Counted from the first letter of the stretch, positions 1-6,828 are shown. The stretch is DNA of 12,317 nt from Rhodocyclales bacterium (GCA_021413665.1 JAIOPW010000554.1:1-12317); one strand, 5' to 3'. The notes: generated by a model not told the origin, from the letters alone. Made by a program: numbers and translations.

Positions 1-494
1 TGCACCAAGGAGAGAAGGCGCCGGAATTTTCATTGCCCGACGCCGACATGGAGTTGTTCGATTTCAGTTCGCTGCGCGGCCGCCAGAATGCCGTGCTGTT
101 TTTCTATCCGCGCGACGGCACGCCCTATTGCACCCTGGAAGCCGCCGACTTCTCGGACCATGAAGACGAATTCGCCCGGCTCGATTGCGTGATCCTCGGC
201 GTCTCGCGCGACGATTGTCTCTCGCACGCGGATTTTCGTGACAAGCATGGCCTTTCGGTGCGCCTGCTGTCGGATCAGGAAGGTGAAGTCTGTCGCAAGT
301 ACGGTGTGTCCCAGTTTCGCGAGAAAGAGGACGGCCACAAAAAGCTCTGTGTAATACGTTCGACGTTCATCGTCGACAAGGAAGGCATAGTTCGTCACGC
401 CCTCTACGATGTGCAACCGAAAGGGCATGCCGCCGAGGTGTTTAAACTGGTCAAAACCCTCAACGGTAAAGGAAGGCAACATGCTCATCGCTAG
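1..494 (+). CDS. bcp: Peroxiredoxin, Bcp/PrxQ family (5' truncated by window edge)
   Basis: Thiol peroxidase that reduces H2O2 and organic hydroperoxides in the cytoplasm. The frame is open from base 3 and reads HQGEKAPEFSLPDADM, the usual PrxQ N terminus, so the TTG at 33 and ATG at 48 are internal. If the base before the window is A, the start is an ATG one base outside. The peroxidatic site GTPYCT (Cys codon 129-131) follows the strand FFYPRD; a typical motif is TPGCT, so Tyr replaces Gly. The C-terminal RSTFIVDKEG and the final GHAAEVFKLVKTL helix are family-typical. The resolving Cys that many Bcp proteins carry five residues after the peroxidatic one is Ala here. Other cysteines lie in RLDC (186-188), DDCLSH (216-218), GEVC and KLCV. 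The stop lies inside slyD (14-bp overlap), which suggests coupled translation. Confidence 0.93.
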   Translation, partial: HQGEKAPEFSLPDADMELFDFSSLRGRQNAVLFFYPRDGTPYCTLEAADFSDHEDEFARLDCVILGVSRDDCLSHADFRDKHGLSVRLLSDQEGEVCRKYGVSQFREKEDGHKKLCVIRSTFIVDKEGIVRHALYDVQPKGHAAEVFKLVKTLNGKGRQHAHR

Positions 495-963
495 GAACAC
501 GGTCGTCACCCTCAAGTACAGCGTCAAGGACGCCGACGGAACCACCATCGACGAAGGCGGTGCTCCAATGGTCTATCTGCACGGCGGCTACGGCGGCATT
601 TTCGATCGCATCGAAGAAGAACTGCAGGGCAAGGACGTGGGCGACTCCCTCGAAGTCAAGCTCGAACCCGAAGACGCCTTCGGCGAATACGACGCCGAAC
701 TGGTAGCCATCGAGTCGCGCCAGCTGTTCCCCGACAACATCGAGGTCGGCATGCAGTTCGAACGCGGCGCCGAGGATGGCGATAGCGACGATGGCCTGTT
801 CACCATCACCGACATCGCCGACGACAAGGTCGTGGTCGACGGCAACCACCCGCTGGCCGGCATTGCACTGCTGTTCTCCTGTACCGTCACCGATGTGCGC
901 GCCGCCACCACGGAAGAGATTTCACACGGCCACATCCACGGCGAGCACGGACATCAGCACTGA
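481..963 (+). CDS. slyD: SlyD-type FKBP peptidyl-prolyl cis-trans isomerase with His-rich tail
   Basis: Cytoplasmic prolyl isomerase/chaperone of 160 aa. The N terminus MLIARNTVVTLKYSV and the block YLHGGYGGIFDRIEEELQG (32-50) form the FKBP half. The segment from about 66 to 125 is the inserted chaperone flap (IF domain), which returns at DGNHPLAG (120-127), a SlyD hallmark. The tail after residue 147 has His at 149, 151, 153, 156, 158 and 160, which fits Ni/Zn binding as in E. coli SlyD, but it is much shorter and lacks the Cys-rich part. ATG 481 is chosen over upstream in-frame codons because GGAAGG lies at 471-476 and the protein then starts exactly like SlyD. It overlaps the end of bcp by 14 bp, so the two are probably co-transcribed. 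The exact FKBP subgroup is the least certain point. Confidence 0.92.
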   Translation: MLIARNTVVTLKYSVKDADGTTIDEGGAPMVYLHGGYGGIFDRIEEELQGKDVGDSLEVKLEPEDAFGEYDAELVAIESRQLFPDNIEVGMQFERGAEDGDSDDGLFTITDIADDKVVVDGNHPLAGIALLFSCTVTDVRAATTEEISHGHIHGEHGHQH

Positions 964-1040
964 GCAAGCCCGGCGCGGCAGTCATACCGCTGCGCTGTCG
1001 TGCTCCGGAGAACCCTCGCGAAAGACTGTCCAACGCCTAC

Positions 1041-1553
1041 TCAGGCACAGCTTCCGTCGCGCGTGTCGGTCAGGATCGGCCAGAGATGTTCCCATGCGCT
1101 GCCCGAGCACATTTTCTGGCACTGCTGGAAGGCCACGGTGATTCGCTCCCCCTGTTCCCAGACGCGAACGATGCAGCGGTCCCGCAGGTGACTTAGTTCC
1201 ACGTTCGGCATTTCACGGGTTTGGCGAAAGTTCTTCAGGTCGAAGCGACAGGTACCGCGGCGTGGAATATTCACAGTCGCCTCGAATGACCGCACCCGGG
1301 CCTGCTCGATTGCCAGTTTCAGGCTGCCGTTGTAGCCGGTTTCGTCGCGAAAGGCACAGTCTGTATTGACATTGAGGGCACGCGCCGGAATTGGTCCCGG
1401 CCTTTTAGGTGTGGGCGCCTGCCGTACGGCCTTGGAGGGTGGAGATTTCAGCTCGGGTTCAGGCGTCGGTACGTCTGCTTCCGGTGCCTTGGGTGGTGTG
1501 GCACAGGCTGCCAGTAGTACCAGAAAGACCGGCAGTGCACTAGCACGGTTCAT
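1041..1553 (-). CDS. Cysteine-rich putative outer-membrane lipoprotein, function unknown
   Basis: I do not recognise a named family. The 170-aa product has a lipoprotein signal peptide: a hydrophobic stretch 7-16 ends in the lipobox LAAC with lipidated Cys17. Ala at +2 is compatible with outer-membrane sorting. A proline-rich linker (about 19-58) leads to a globular domain with six cysteines (66, 102, 127, 145, 149, 169), which could form three disulfides in the periplasm. Conserved-looking segments include IPRRGTCRFDL, VWEQGERITVAF and EHLWPIL. ATG 1553 is preferred over the in-frame ATG at 1595 because only it places the signal peptide at the N terminus; its ribosome-binding site is weak. 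The gene is convergent with slyD (77 bp apart, no clear terminator) and lies downstream of the ankyrin gene on the same strand. Function should not be guessed from this alone. Confidence 0.8.
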   Translation of the reverse strand: MNRASALPVFLVLLAACATPPKAPEADVPTPEPELKSPPSKAVRQAPTPKRPGPIPARALNVNTDCAFRDETGYNGSLKLAIEQARVRSFEATVNIPRRGTCRFDLKNFRQTREMPNVELSHLRDRCIVRVWEQGERITVAFQQCQKMCSGSAWEHLWPILTDTRDGSCA

Positions 1554-1612
1554 TCTTCGGGCAGCCGCCGATGGTGTCGAGGTGAGTTGCAGCATTCCAG
1601 GTGAACAGTAGA

Positions 1613-1628
1613 CATAATGCCAATTATG
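1613..1628. promoter_or_regulatory. Perfect 6-bp dyad upstream of the lipoprotein gene
   Basis: CATAAT-gcca-ATTATG is a perfect inverted repeat with a 4-bp spacer in an AT-rich patch 60 bp upstream of the lipoprotein start. On the minus strand each arm also resembles part of a -10 element, and TTGTAC (1638-1633) lies just upstream, but no pair with good spacing stands out. It could be an operator or simply promoter AT richness. Confidence 0.3.
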
Positions 1629-1671
1629 AGAAGTACAAAATCATTCGTGGGCGCCAGGCCGGGCAGCAAAC

Positions 1672-2301
1672 TCACTCAATCGCACCGACCTTGCGCAAAT
1701 AGGCGGCGATCTCCGTATGACCCAACCTCAGGGCAAGCCGCAATGCTGTAACGCCCTCGTAATCGGCGAGATCCATGTCCGCGTCGGCGTCGATCAGCAT
1801 CTGCACCAAACTCATGTCGCCCAACTTGACCGCCATCATGAGCGGTGTCTGGCCATTTGGCGCACGAGCGTCCAGTTTGGCCCCGCCGGCGATCAACAAT
1901 CCAGAAACCTCCTTGCTGCCGCCGAAAACCGCATAGTGCAAAGCCGTCCAGCCGGAGGGGTTGAGGTCCGCACCTTTTGTCATCAGTATCTGCACTGCGT
2001 CAAACCGTCCCTTGAGCGCAGCAAGCAGCAATGCGGTATCACCGTATTGGTTTCGCCGATTGACGTTTGCACGGTTGGCCAGCAGGGCTTCAATCAACGG
2101 TTTGTTGCCGTTGCGGGCCGCGATCATCAGAAGGGTCGTACCGGCAGGATCGGCAGTATTGACGTCCATCCCTCGTTTGACCAAATCGAGCACGGCGGCA
2201 GTATCGCCGTTGCCGGTGGCGGCAAGGATATCGTCGTAGGCACCCGCTTGCACCGATCCGGCGAAAAGACATATCGCCCACATTATCAATAGCCTACGCA
2301 C
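1672..2301 (-). CDS. Exported ankyrin-repeat protein
   Basis: A 209-aa protein with a cleavable signal peptide (MRRLLIMWAICLFAGSVQA, likely cut after Ala19), followed by about five ankyrin repeats. The repeats can be followed through DVNTADPAGTTLLMIAARNG, NVNRRNQYGDTALLLAALKG, DLNPSGWTALHYAVFGG, KLDARAPNGQTPLMMAVKLG and DMDLADYEGVTALRLALRLG. The third is shortened by about three residues before GWTALHYA. It is probably a periplasmic protein-interaction scaffold; the partner is unknown. The start is GTG 2301, giving an 8-bp overlap with the stop of the TatD gene, so translation is probably coupled. ATG 2283 is an alternative but would cut off the basic part of the signal peptide. This appears to be the last gene of the mltG-tmk-holB-tatD operon. 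Confidence 0.9.
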   Translation of the reverse strand: MRRLLIMWAICLFAGSVQAGAYDDILAATGNGDTAAVLDLVKRGMDVNTADPAGTTLLMIAARNGNKPLIEALLANRANVNRRNQYGDTALLLAALKGRFDAVQILMTKGADLNPSGWTALHYAVFGGSKEVSGLLIAGGAKLDARAPNGQTPLMMAVKLGDMSLVQMLIDADADMDLADYEGVTALRLALRLGHTEIAAYLRKVGAIE

Positions 2302-3079
2302 GGGAAGCCGATCCGAAGAGGCGGAAGAAGTTGTCGGTGGTAGCCTGCGCGAGCTCGAGAAGGTCGATACCTCTCAATCGTGCGACCTCTTCGGCGACAT
2401 GGCGAACCAGAGCAGGATGGTTGAGCTTGCCGCGATGCGGCACCGGCGCCAGATAGGGCGCGTCGGTCTCGATCAGCAGGCGGTCGAGCGGAACGAAAGC
2501 TGCCACTTCCTTGATTTGGATAGCATTTTTAAAGGTAACGATACCTGAAAGGGAAATATGGAAGCCCAGTTCCAGCGCCGCTTCGGCGACTGCGCGGGTC
2601 TCGGTAAAGCAGTGGAATACCCCGCCGACGTCTGCGGCACCCTCCTCGTCGAGAATCCGCAACGTGTCGGTGGCGGCCTCTCGCGTATGGATGATCAGGG
2701 GTTTGTCCGTCCGGCGCGCAGCCCGGATATGGACGCGAAAACGGTCGCGTTGCCATTCCAGATCGCCAGTCAGCCGGTAATAATCAAGGCCGGTTTCGCC
2801 AATTGCAACCACCTTCGGATCGCCGGCAAGACGAACCAAGGTGTCTTCGTCGAGTTCCTCGCCCTGTTCTTCGGTATCCGGATGAACTCCGGCCGCAGCG
2901 AAAAGATTGGGGAAGCGCTCAGTCAATGCCAGAACGCCAGGGAGCCGCTCCAGGGTAACCCCGGCAACCAGCGCCCAGCCGACGCCATTCGCCTTCATGG
3001 CGGCGAGAAGTTCGTCCTCCCGGCCCTTGAAATCGGGAAAATCAAGATGGCAGTGGGAATCGACGAGCAAGGTATTCAT
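2294..3079 (-). CDS. ycfH: TatD-family metal-dependent deoxyribonuclease (YcfH type)
   Basis: A cytoplasmic TIM-barrel metallohydrolase of 261 aa, the usual size. The metal ligands are all visible: HCH in DSHCHLD (His9, His11), Glu95 in AIGETGLDYY, His131 in IIHTREA, His156 in GVFHCFTE and Asp206 in IETDAPYLAP. The family includes 3'-5' exonucleases acting on single-stranded DNA, and some members act on D-aminoacyl-tRNA-like or other substrates; the substrate of this copy cannot be read from sequence. Its ATG forms a TGATG with the holB stop (1-bp overlap), the same holB-tatD neighbourhood as ycfH in E. coli, which is why I use that symbol rather than tatD. The 3' end overlaps the ankyrin gene by 8 bp. 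Confidence 0.94.
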   Translation of the reverse strand: MNTLLVDSHCHLDFPDFKGREDELLAAMKANGVGWALVAGVTLERLPGVLALTERFPNLFAAAGVHPDTEEQGEELDEDTLVRLAGDPKVVAIGETGLDYYRLTGDLEWQRDRFRVHIRAARRTDKPLIIHTREAATDTLRILDEEGAADVGGVFHCFTETRAVAEAALELGFHISLSGIVTFKNAIQIKEVAAFVPLDRLLIETDAPYLAPVPHRGKLNHPALVRHVAEEVARLRGIDLLELAQATTDNFFRLFGSASRA

Positions 3080-4131
3080 CAGGTGGCGGGACGCAGCGTG
3101 CGCAGGTAATGGGCGGCAAGATTTTCAAGAAACAGCAATTGATTCAGAGGATGGCGGGCACTGCGGCGAAACTGGTTGATCTCCCGCCAAGTCCCCGTCA
3201 AGGCGGCCGGATTCAGGTTTTCGACGCCCTTGGGCCGTGGCCAGCCACGATGGTAGCGAATCTCACCGACCATCCTGTCCAGGGCGAGGTCGAACAGCCA
3301 GCGTTGCACGCCCTCGACCAGATGCTCCATGCGGAACAAGCCGTCGCCCTTGAGCAAGCCGTCCCAGCGTGCCGCCAGCGCAATCGGATCGGCCGCCGGC
3401 GAGACCAGTGAATCCACCAACGCGTCGATCGACGCCAACTGCCCCTGATCCATCCATTGTGCGACACGCATCGGGGCGCCGCCGGCCAAGTCAAGATAGC
3501 GCGCAGCCTGCTTTTCGAGTCCGGAACGGGCCAGCCATTCGGTCGCCGAAGCAGCGTCGGGCGTCCCGAAGGGAATTGTGCGGCAACGGCTCCGGATGGT
3601 CGGCAGAAGTGACTTTTCTTTTGATGAAACCAATATAAAATAAACACTTGATGGAGGTTCTTCAAGTATTTTAAGAAGTGAATTGGCCGCCGGTTGATTC
3701 ATTGCATCGGCCTCGGTAATCAGTACGACACGGTTGCCTTGGCGGTGACTACCGACGAAGACGAAGCTTTCGAGTTCGCGAATCTGGTCGATCTTGATCA
3801 TGCTTGCGCTGCGCTTCTTGGTTTTTTCGGTCACTTTTTCGCTCGCACCCTCCTCGGCCTCATCGTCTCCTTCGGGCGCTACGCGCCGGAAGTCCGGATG
3901 GCTGCCCGCTTCCAGCCAGCGACAGGCTTGGCACTCGCCACAGGCGGACAGGTCAGGCGCGATCGATTCGCAAAGGAGCAGCGCGGCCAGTTGTTCGGAG
4001 AAAGCGGCCTTGCCGACTCCGGGCGGACCGACCAGGAGCATCGCGTGTGGCAGTCGCGCCAAACCCTGTCCGAGCAGTTGCTCCCGCACTTGATTGTTCC
4101 AGTGTAAGTGTTTTATATCAGTATATTGCAA
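3079..4131 (-). CDS. holB: DNA polymerase III subunit delta' (clamp loader)
   Basis: The delta' subunit of the clamp-loader complex, which opens and loads the beta clamp during replication. In the 350-aa frame one sees the P-loop GPPGVGKA (35-42), the zinc-binding cysteines 54, 64, 67 and 70, the Walker B-like VVLITEADAM (135-144), LEEPP (156-160) and the arginine-finger motif SRC (181-183). An acidic/lysine-rich low-complexity insert (about 87-108) separates the zinc module from IDQIREL. The start is tentatively TTG 4131, directly after an in-frame stop, with a weak GAGAA upstream; no ATG occurs before codon 31, which is already inside the fold. This gives a 14-bp overlap with tmk. The 3' end touches the tatD start. 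Codon use is strikingly AT-rich near both 3600-3680 and the gene start. Confidence 0.94.
   Translation of the reverse strand: MQYTDIKHLHWNNQVREQLLGQGLARLPHAMLLVGPPGVGKAAFSEQLAALLLCESIAPDLSACGECQACRWLEAGSHPDFRRVAPEGDDEAEEGASEKVTEKTKKRSASMIKIDQIRELESFVFVGSHRQGNRVVLITEADAMNQPAANSLLKILEEPPSSVYFILVSSKEKSLLPTIRSRCRTIPFGTPDAASATEWLARSGLEKQAARYLDLAGGAPMRVAQWMDQGQLASIDALVDSLVSPAADPIALAARWDGLLKGDGLFRMEHLVEGVQRWLFDLALDRMVGEIRYHRGWPRPKGVENLNPAALTGTWREINQFRRSARHPLNQLLFLENLAAHYLRTLRPAT
3637..3665 (-). promoter_or_regulatory. Possible internal promoter within holB
   Basis: On the minus strand TTGAAG (3665-3660) and TATTTT (3642-3637) are separated by exactly 17 bp in a very AT-rich stretch inside holB; a second -10-like TATATT follows five bases later. 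Each box matches the sigma-70 consensus at four of six positions. It would drive tatD and the ankyrin gene. The AT richness alone can create such matches, so this is weak. Confidence 0.22.
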
Positions 4132-4726
4132 TTAGTTTCTCAAGTGATTTATTAATATGTTCCGGGGTCTGCGTTGCATCGATCAGCCGCACGCGCTGGG
4201 GATTTTCAGAAGCAATGCGCAAGTAAGCGGCCCGCACCCGCTCGAAAAATGCGGCTTGTTCCTGCTCGAAGCGGTCCGGATTCGCTGTCGCCGCATGCAA
4301 GCGCTTTTGGGCAATTTCGACTGGAGCATCGAAAATCAGGGTCAAGTCGGGTTGCAGTTCGCCCAGCACCCAGTCGCTCAAGGCTTGCAACTTCTCCCAA
4401 TCAAGGCCGCGCCCTCCCCCCTGATAGGCGAACGAGGCATCGACGAAACGGTCGCAGATCACCCAATCGCCCCGCGCGAGCGCCGGTTCGATGACTTGCG
4501 CGACGTGTTCGCGACGTGCGGCGAACATCAGCAGGGCTTCGGTTTCCAGATGCATGGGTTCGGCCAGTAGCAGCGTACGCAGCTTTTCGCCCAGCGGCGT
4601 CCCGCCCGGTTCGCGGGTGGCGACCACGGTTCGCCCCTGCCGGCGCAGATATTCGACCAACCAGGCGTGCTGGGTGCTCTTGCCGGCTCCGTCTATGCCT
4701 TCGAAACTGATGAAACGGCCTCGCAT
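4118..4726 (-). CDS. tmk: Thymidylate kinase
   Basis: Phosphorylates dTMP to dTDP with ATP, the committed step to dTTP, in the cytoplasm. The 202-aa product has the P-loop EGIDGAGKST (9-18), the dTMP-binding REPGG (38-42), DRF (92-94), QGGGRG (102-107) and a LID region around DRFEQEQAAFFERVRAAYL (151-169). The length is normal for bacterial TMK. ATG 4726 is chosen because it gives the canonical N terminus MRGRFISFEGIDG and follows the mltG stop by 4 bp; the reading frame stays open upstream, but that part only shadows mltG. The 3' end overlaps holB by 14 bp. The last roughly 15 codons are unusually AT-rich. Confidence 0.97.
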   Translation of the reverse strand: MRGRFISFEGIDGAGKSTQHAWLVEYLRRQGRTVVATREPGGTPLGEKLRTLLLAEPMHLETEALLMFAARREHVAQVIEPALARGDWVICDRFVDASFAYQGGGRGLDWEKLQALSDWVLGELQPDLTLIFDAPVEIAQKRLHAATANPDRFEQEQAAFFERVRAAYLRIASENPQRVRLIDATQTPEHINKSLEKLIAIY

Positions 4727-4730
4727 GCTC

Positions 4731-5723
4731 TTACCTGTTCCTTTGGTACTTGTTGACGGCGTTGTTGTGAGCGTCGAGCGTAGCCGAAAACTGGCTCGAT
4801 CCGTCGCCACGGGCAACGAAATAGAGCCGGTCGCTTGCGGGCGGGTTCGCCGCGGCAAGCAGCGAAGCCAGGCCCGGCATGGCGATCGGCGTCGGCGGCA
4901 AGCCGGGGCGCGTATAGGTGTTCCAGGGGGTGTCGGTCTGCAAATCCACCTTGCGCAAGTTGCCGTCGAAGCGCTGGCCGAGGCCGTAGATTACGGTCGG
5001 GTCGGTCTGCAAGAGCATGCCGCGCCGCAGCCGGTTGGCGAATACGGCGGCGACCTGGGGCCGGTCGGCGGCGATGCCGGTTTCCTTTTCAACGATCGAA
5101 GCCAGGATCAGCAACTCATAGGGCGACTTCAGCGGCAGCGAATTCTGGCGACCTTCCCATGCAGCCGCTAGCCTGGGCTGCATGGCCTTGTAGGCGCGGC
5201 GCAGCACGTTAAGGTCGCTGCTGTTCTTGTTGAAAACGTAGGTATCGGGAAAGAACAGGCCTTCCGCATGGGATTCCGTCGCGCCCAGGCGGATGAGGAT
5301 CTCCCTGTCGGTCAAATTGACCGAGTCATGGGCCAGGTCGGGGTGCTCGTTCAGTGCCGCGCGGAACTGGCGGAAGCTCTTGCCTTCGACCAGCACGATT
5401 TCGCCCTGCAACACATCACCGCGCGTCAGCTTGTCGAGCAGCGTCAAGGCGGTCAGGCCGGATTCCACCTCGTAGCTGCCGGCCTTGATCTTCGCCGCGC
5501 GCCCCAGTATCCGCCCCAGCCATTCCAACTGCCAGCCGGGCAAATCTATGCCTGCCGCCTCGACCGCCTGTGCCGCGGCGCGCAGGCTGGCCCCTGACGG
5601 CACGGAAAAGGCCGCAGGGGTGCTTTTCATTGGCAGAGGGCGCAGCGTCAGCCAGCCGGCACCCGCTATGGCTGCGAGAAATGCGAGAATCAGGACCAGC
5701 AGGACAAGCTTGAAAACACGCAT
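4731..5723 (-). CDS. mltG: Endolytic murein transglycosylase MltG (YceG)
   Basis: An inner-membrane lytic transglycosylase that cleaves nascent glycan strands and is thought to set their length. The 330-aa protein has an N-terminal membrane anchor (about 5-24), a LysM-like region including PSGASL (42-47), and the YceG catalytic domain. That domain shows the ASIVEKETG motif (208-216) with the likely catalytic Glu212, then LLQTDPTVIYGLG (237-249), NTYTRPGLPPTPI (268-280) and a C-terminal YFVARGDGSSQFSATLDAHN (301-320). ATG 5723 is selected because it starts directly at the basic residue and hydrophobic anchor; the longer in-frame extension has no membrane-protein character. It is the first gene of the tmk-holB-tatD operon and diverges from ygfZ by 86 bp. 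E. coli has pabC upstream at this position; here it is absent. Confidence 0.96.
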   Translation of the reverse strand: MRVFKLVLLVLILAFLAAIAGAGWLTLRPLPMKSTPAAFSVPSGASLRAAAQAVEAAGIDLPGWQLEWLGRILGRAAKIKAGSYEVESGLTALTLLDKLTRGDVLQGEIVLVEGKSFRQFRAALNEHPDLAHDSVNLTDREILIRLGATESHAEGLFFPDTYVFNKNSSDLNVLRRAYKAMQPRLAAAWEGRQNSLPLKSPYELLILASIVEKETGIAADRPQVAAVFANRLRRGMLLQTDPTVIYGLGQRFDGNLRKVDLQTDTPWNTYTRPGLPPTPIAMPGLASLLAAANPPASDRLYFVARGDGSSQFSATLDAHNNAVNKYQRNR

Positions 5724-5770
5724 GAAGGCTTGAATAAGGATGGGGCGGACGCAATCTGTACCGCTGCCGC

Positions 5771-5777
5771 GATAATA
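5771..5777. promoter_or_regulatory. Shared -10-like core between divergent mltG and ygfZ
   Basis: The only AT-rich element in the 86-bp divergent gap reads GATAAT on the + strand (5771-5776) and TATTAT on the - strand (5777-5772). Each matches the -10 consensus at five of six positions. No convincing -35 is seen at 16-18 bp on either side, so extended or weak promoters would be needed. If real, the two polymerases would compete for one site. Confidence 0.3.
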
Positions 5778-5809
5778 GCATTCACACCCCCTCGACCCGG
5801 ACGCAAACC

Positions 5810-6823
5810 ATGACCCAAGACTGGATTCCCTTACTCGCCGCCCAAGGATTGGCAGCGGATGGCGGCAGTTTCGGCGCAATCGCCGAAGAGCTTTCCGCGG
5901 CGCGCGATGGTGCCGTCGCGGCCCCCCTTGCCGACCTCGGTCTGATCCGCGCCACGGGTGAAGATGCGGGCGTGTTTCTGCATAACCTGCTGACCAACGA
6001 CATCAAGGGCATCGCCCCGGGAGGAGCTCGTTTTGCCGGCTTCTGCACACCCAAGGGCCGCCTGCTGGCGCTTTTCCTGATTTGGCGGGAAGGCGAGGAC
6101 TTTCTGCTGATGCTGCCACGCGAGATCCTGCCGGCAATGTTGAAAAAGCTGTCGATGTACGTACTGCGTTCCAAGGTCAAGCTGACCGACGCAACGGCGG
6201 AACGTGCCCTGATCGGCTATTCGGCTGGCGCTGCTCCGCCGGCGGCAAGCATCGATGCGTCGCTTCCCCGCTTCGGAGTGGCGGCCATCGACGGCGGACA
6301 GGCGATCCGCCTCGACGATATGCGCTGGCTGCTGGCGATCGAGGCCGGGTCTGCCGCTGCGTACTGGCAACAACTGACCGCCGCCTCGAGGCCGGTCGGG
6401 TTGGTGGCCTGGCAATGGCTGGAAATTGCTGCCGGCCAGCCGCGCGTGGTGATGGCGACCCAGGAGGCCTTCGTGCCGCAGATGCTCAACATGGAACTGC
6501 CCGCCGTGGCCGGCGTGAGTTTCAGCAAGGGCTGCTATCCCGGACAGGAAATCGTCGCCCGTACCCAGTATCTGGGCAAGGTCAAGCGGCGTACTTACCG
6601 TGCCCGCATGGCGTCCGAGGCCGTGCCCGGGACCCACGTTTTTGCCCCCGAAACGGGCGACCAGCATTGCGGCGCCATGGTCAGCGTGGCGCCCTCCCCG
6701 GCCGGCGGCTTCGAATGCCTGGTCTGCGTCCAGATAGGCGCGGTCGAAGCGGGCGAGGTTCATGTTGGCGCCCCCGACGGGGATCGCCTCGAGTTCCTGC
6801 CCCTGCCGTACGAGATCAGCTAG
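5810..6823 (+). CDS. ygfZ: YgfZ/IBA57-type folate-binding protein (GcvT-like)
   Basis: A tetrahydrofolate-binding protein of the GcvT fold that assists maturation or repair of certain Fe-S enzymes such as MiaB, and acts in the cytoplasm. The 337-aa product ends the GcvT core with the diagnostic signature KGCYPGQEIVARTQY (240-254), whose Cys242 corresponds to the essential Cys228 of E. coli YgfZ. The N-terminal folate-binding part shows RATGEDAGVFLHNLLTND (47-64), and the C-terminal barrel follows from about 258. The start ATG 5810 lacks a strong ribosome-binding site, but the N terminus fits the family. It diverges from mltG and is followed 5 bp later by the NRDE gene, so the two are probably one transcript. 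Confidence 0.95.
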   Translation: MTQDWIPLLAAQGLAADGGSFGAIAEELSAARDGAVAAPLADLGLIRATGEDAGVFLHNLLTNDIKGIAPGGARFAGFCTPKGRLLALFLIWREGEDFLLMLPREILPAMLKKLSMYVLRSKVKLTDATAERALIGYSAGAAPPAASIDASLPRFGVAAIDGGQAIRLDDMRWLLAIEAGSAAAYWQQLTAASRPVGLVAWQWLEIAAGQPRVVMATQEAFVPQMLNMELPAVAGVSFSKGCYPGQEIVARTQYLGKVKRRTYRARMASEAVPGTHVFAPETGDQHCGAMVSVAPSPAGGFECLVCVQIGAVEAGEVHVGAPDGDRLEFLPLPYEIS

Positions 6824-6828
6824 ACCTG

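Noticed and set aside
1..50. Start of the peroxiredoxin at TTG 33 or ATG 48
   Set aside because: The residues encoded by bases 3-32 match the conserved PrxQ N terminus, so the true start lies at or before the window edge; the AAGGAG at 7-12 is coding sequence too far from either codon.
964..1040. Possible terminator between convergent slyD and the lipoprotein gene
   Set aside because: Only 4-5 bp arms (e.g. GCGG...CCGC, CAGTC...GACTG with a long loop) and no T-run are seen, so no terminator can be supported.
3600..3650. Programmed frameshift in holB at the AAAAGAAAAG stretch
   Set aside because: The stretch is not a good X XXY YYZ heptamer, the zero frame continues with conserved delta' sequence, and programmed frameshifting is known for dnaX, not holB.
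4727..4858. 44-residue N-terminal extension of thymidylate kinase
   Set aside because: It overlaps the end of mltG in another frame and precedes the canonical TMK start; it is an open-frame artefact of GC-rich DNA.
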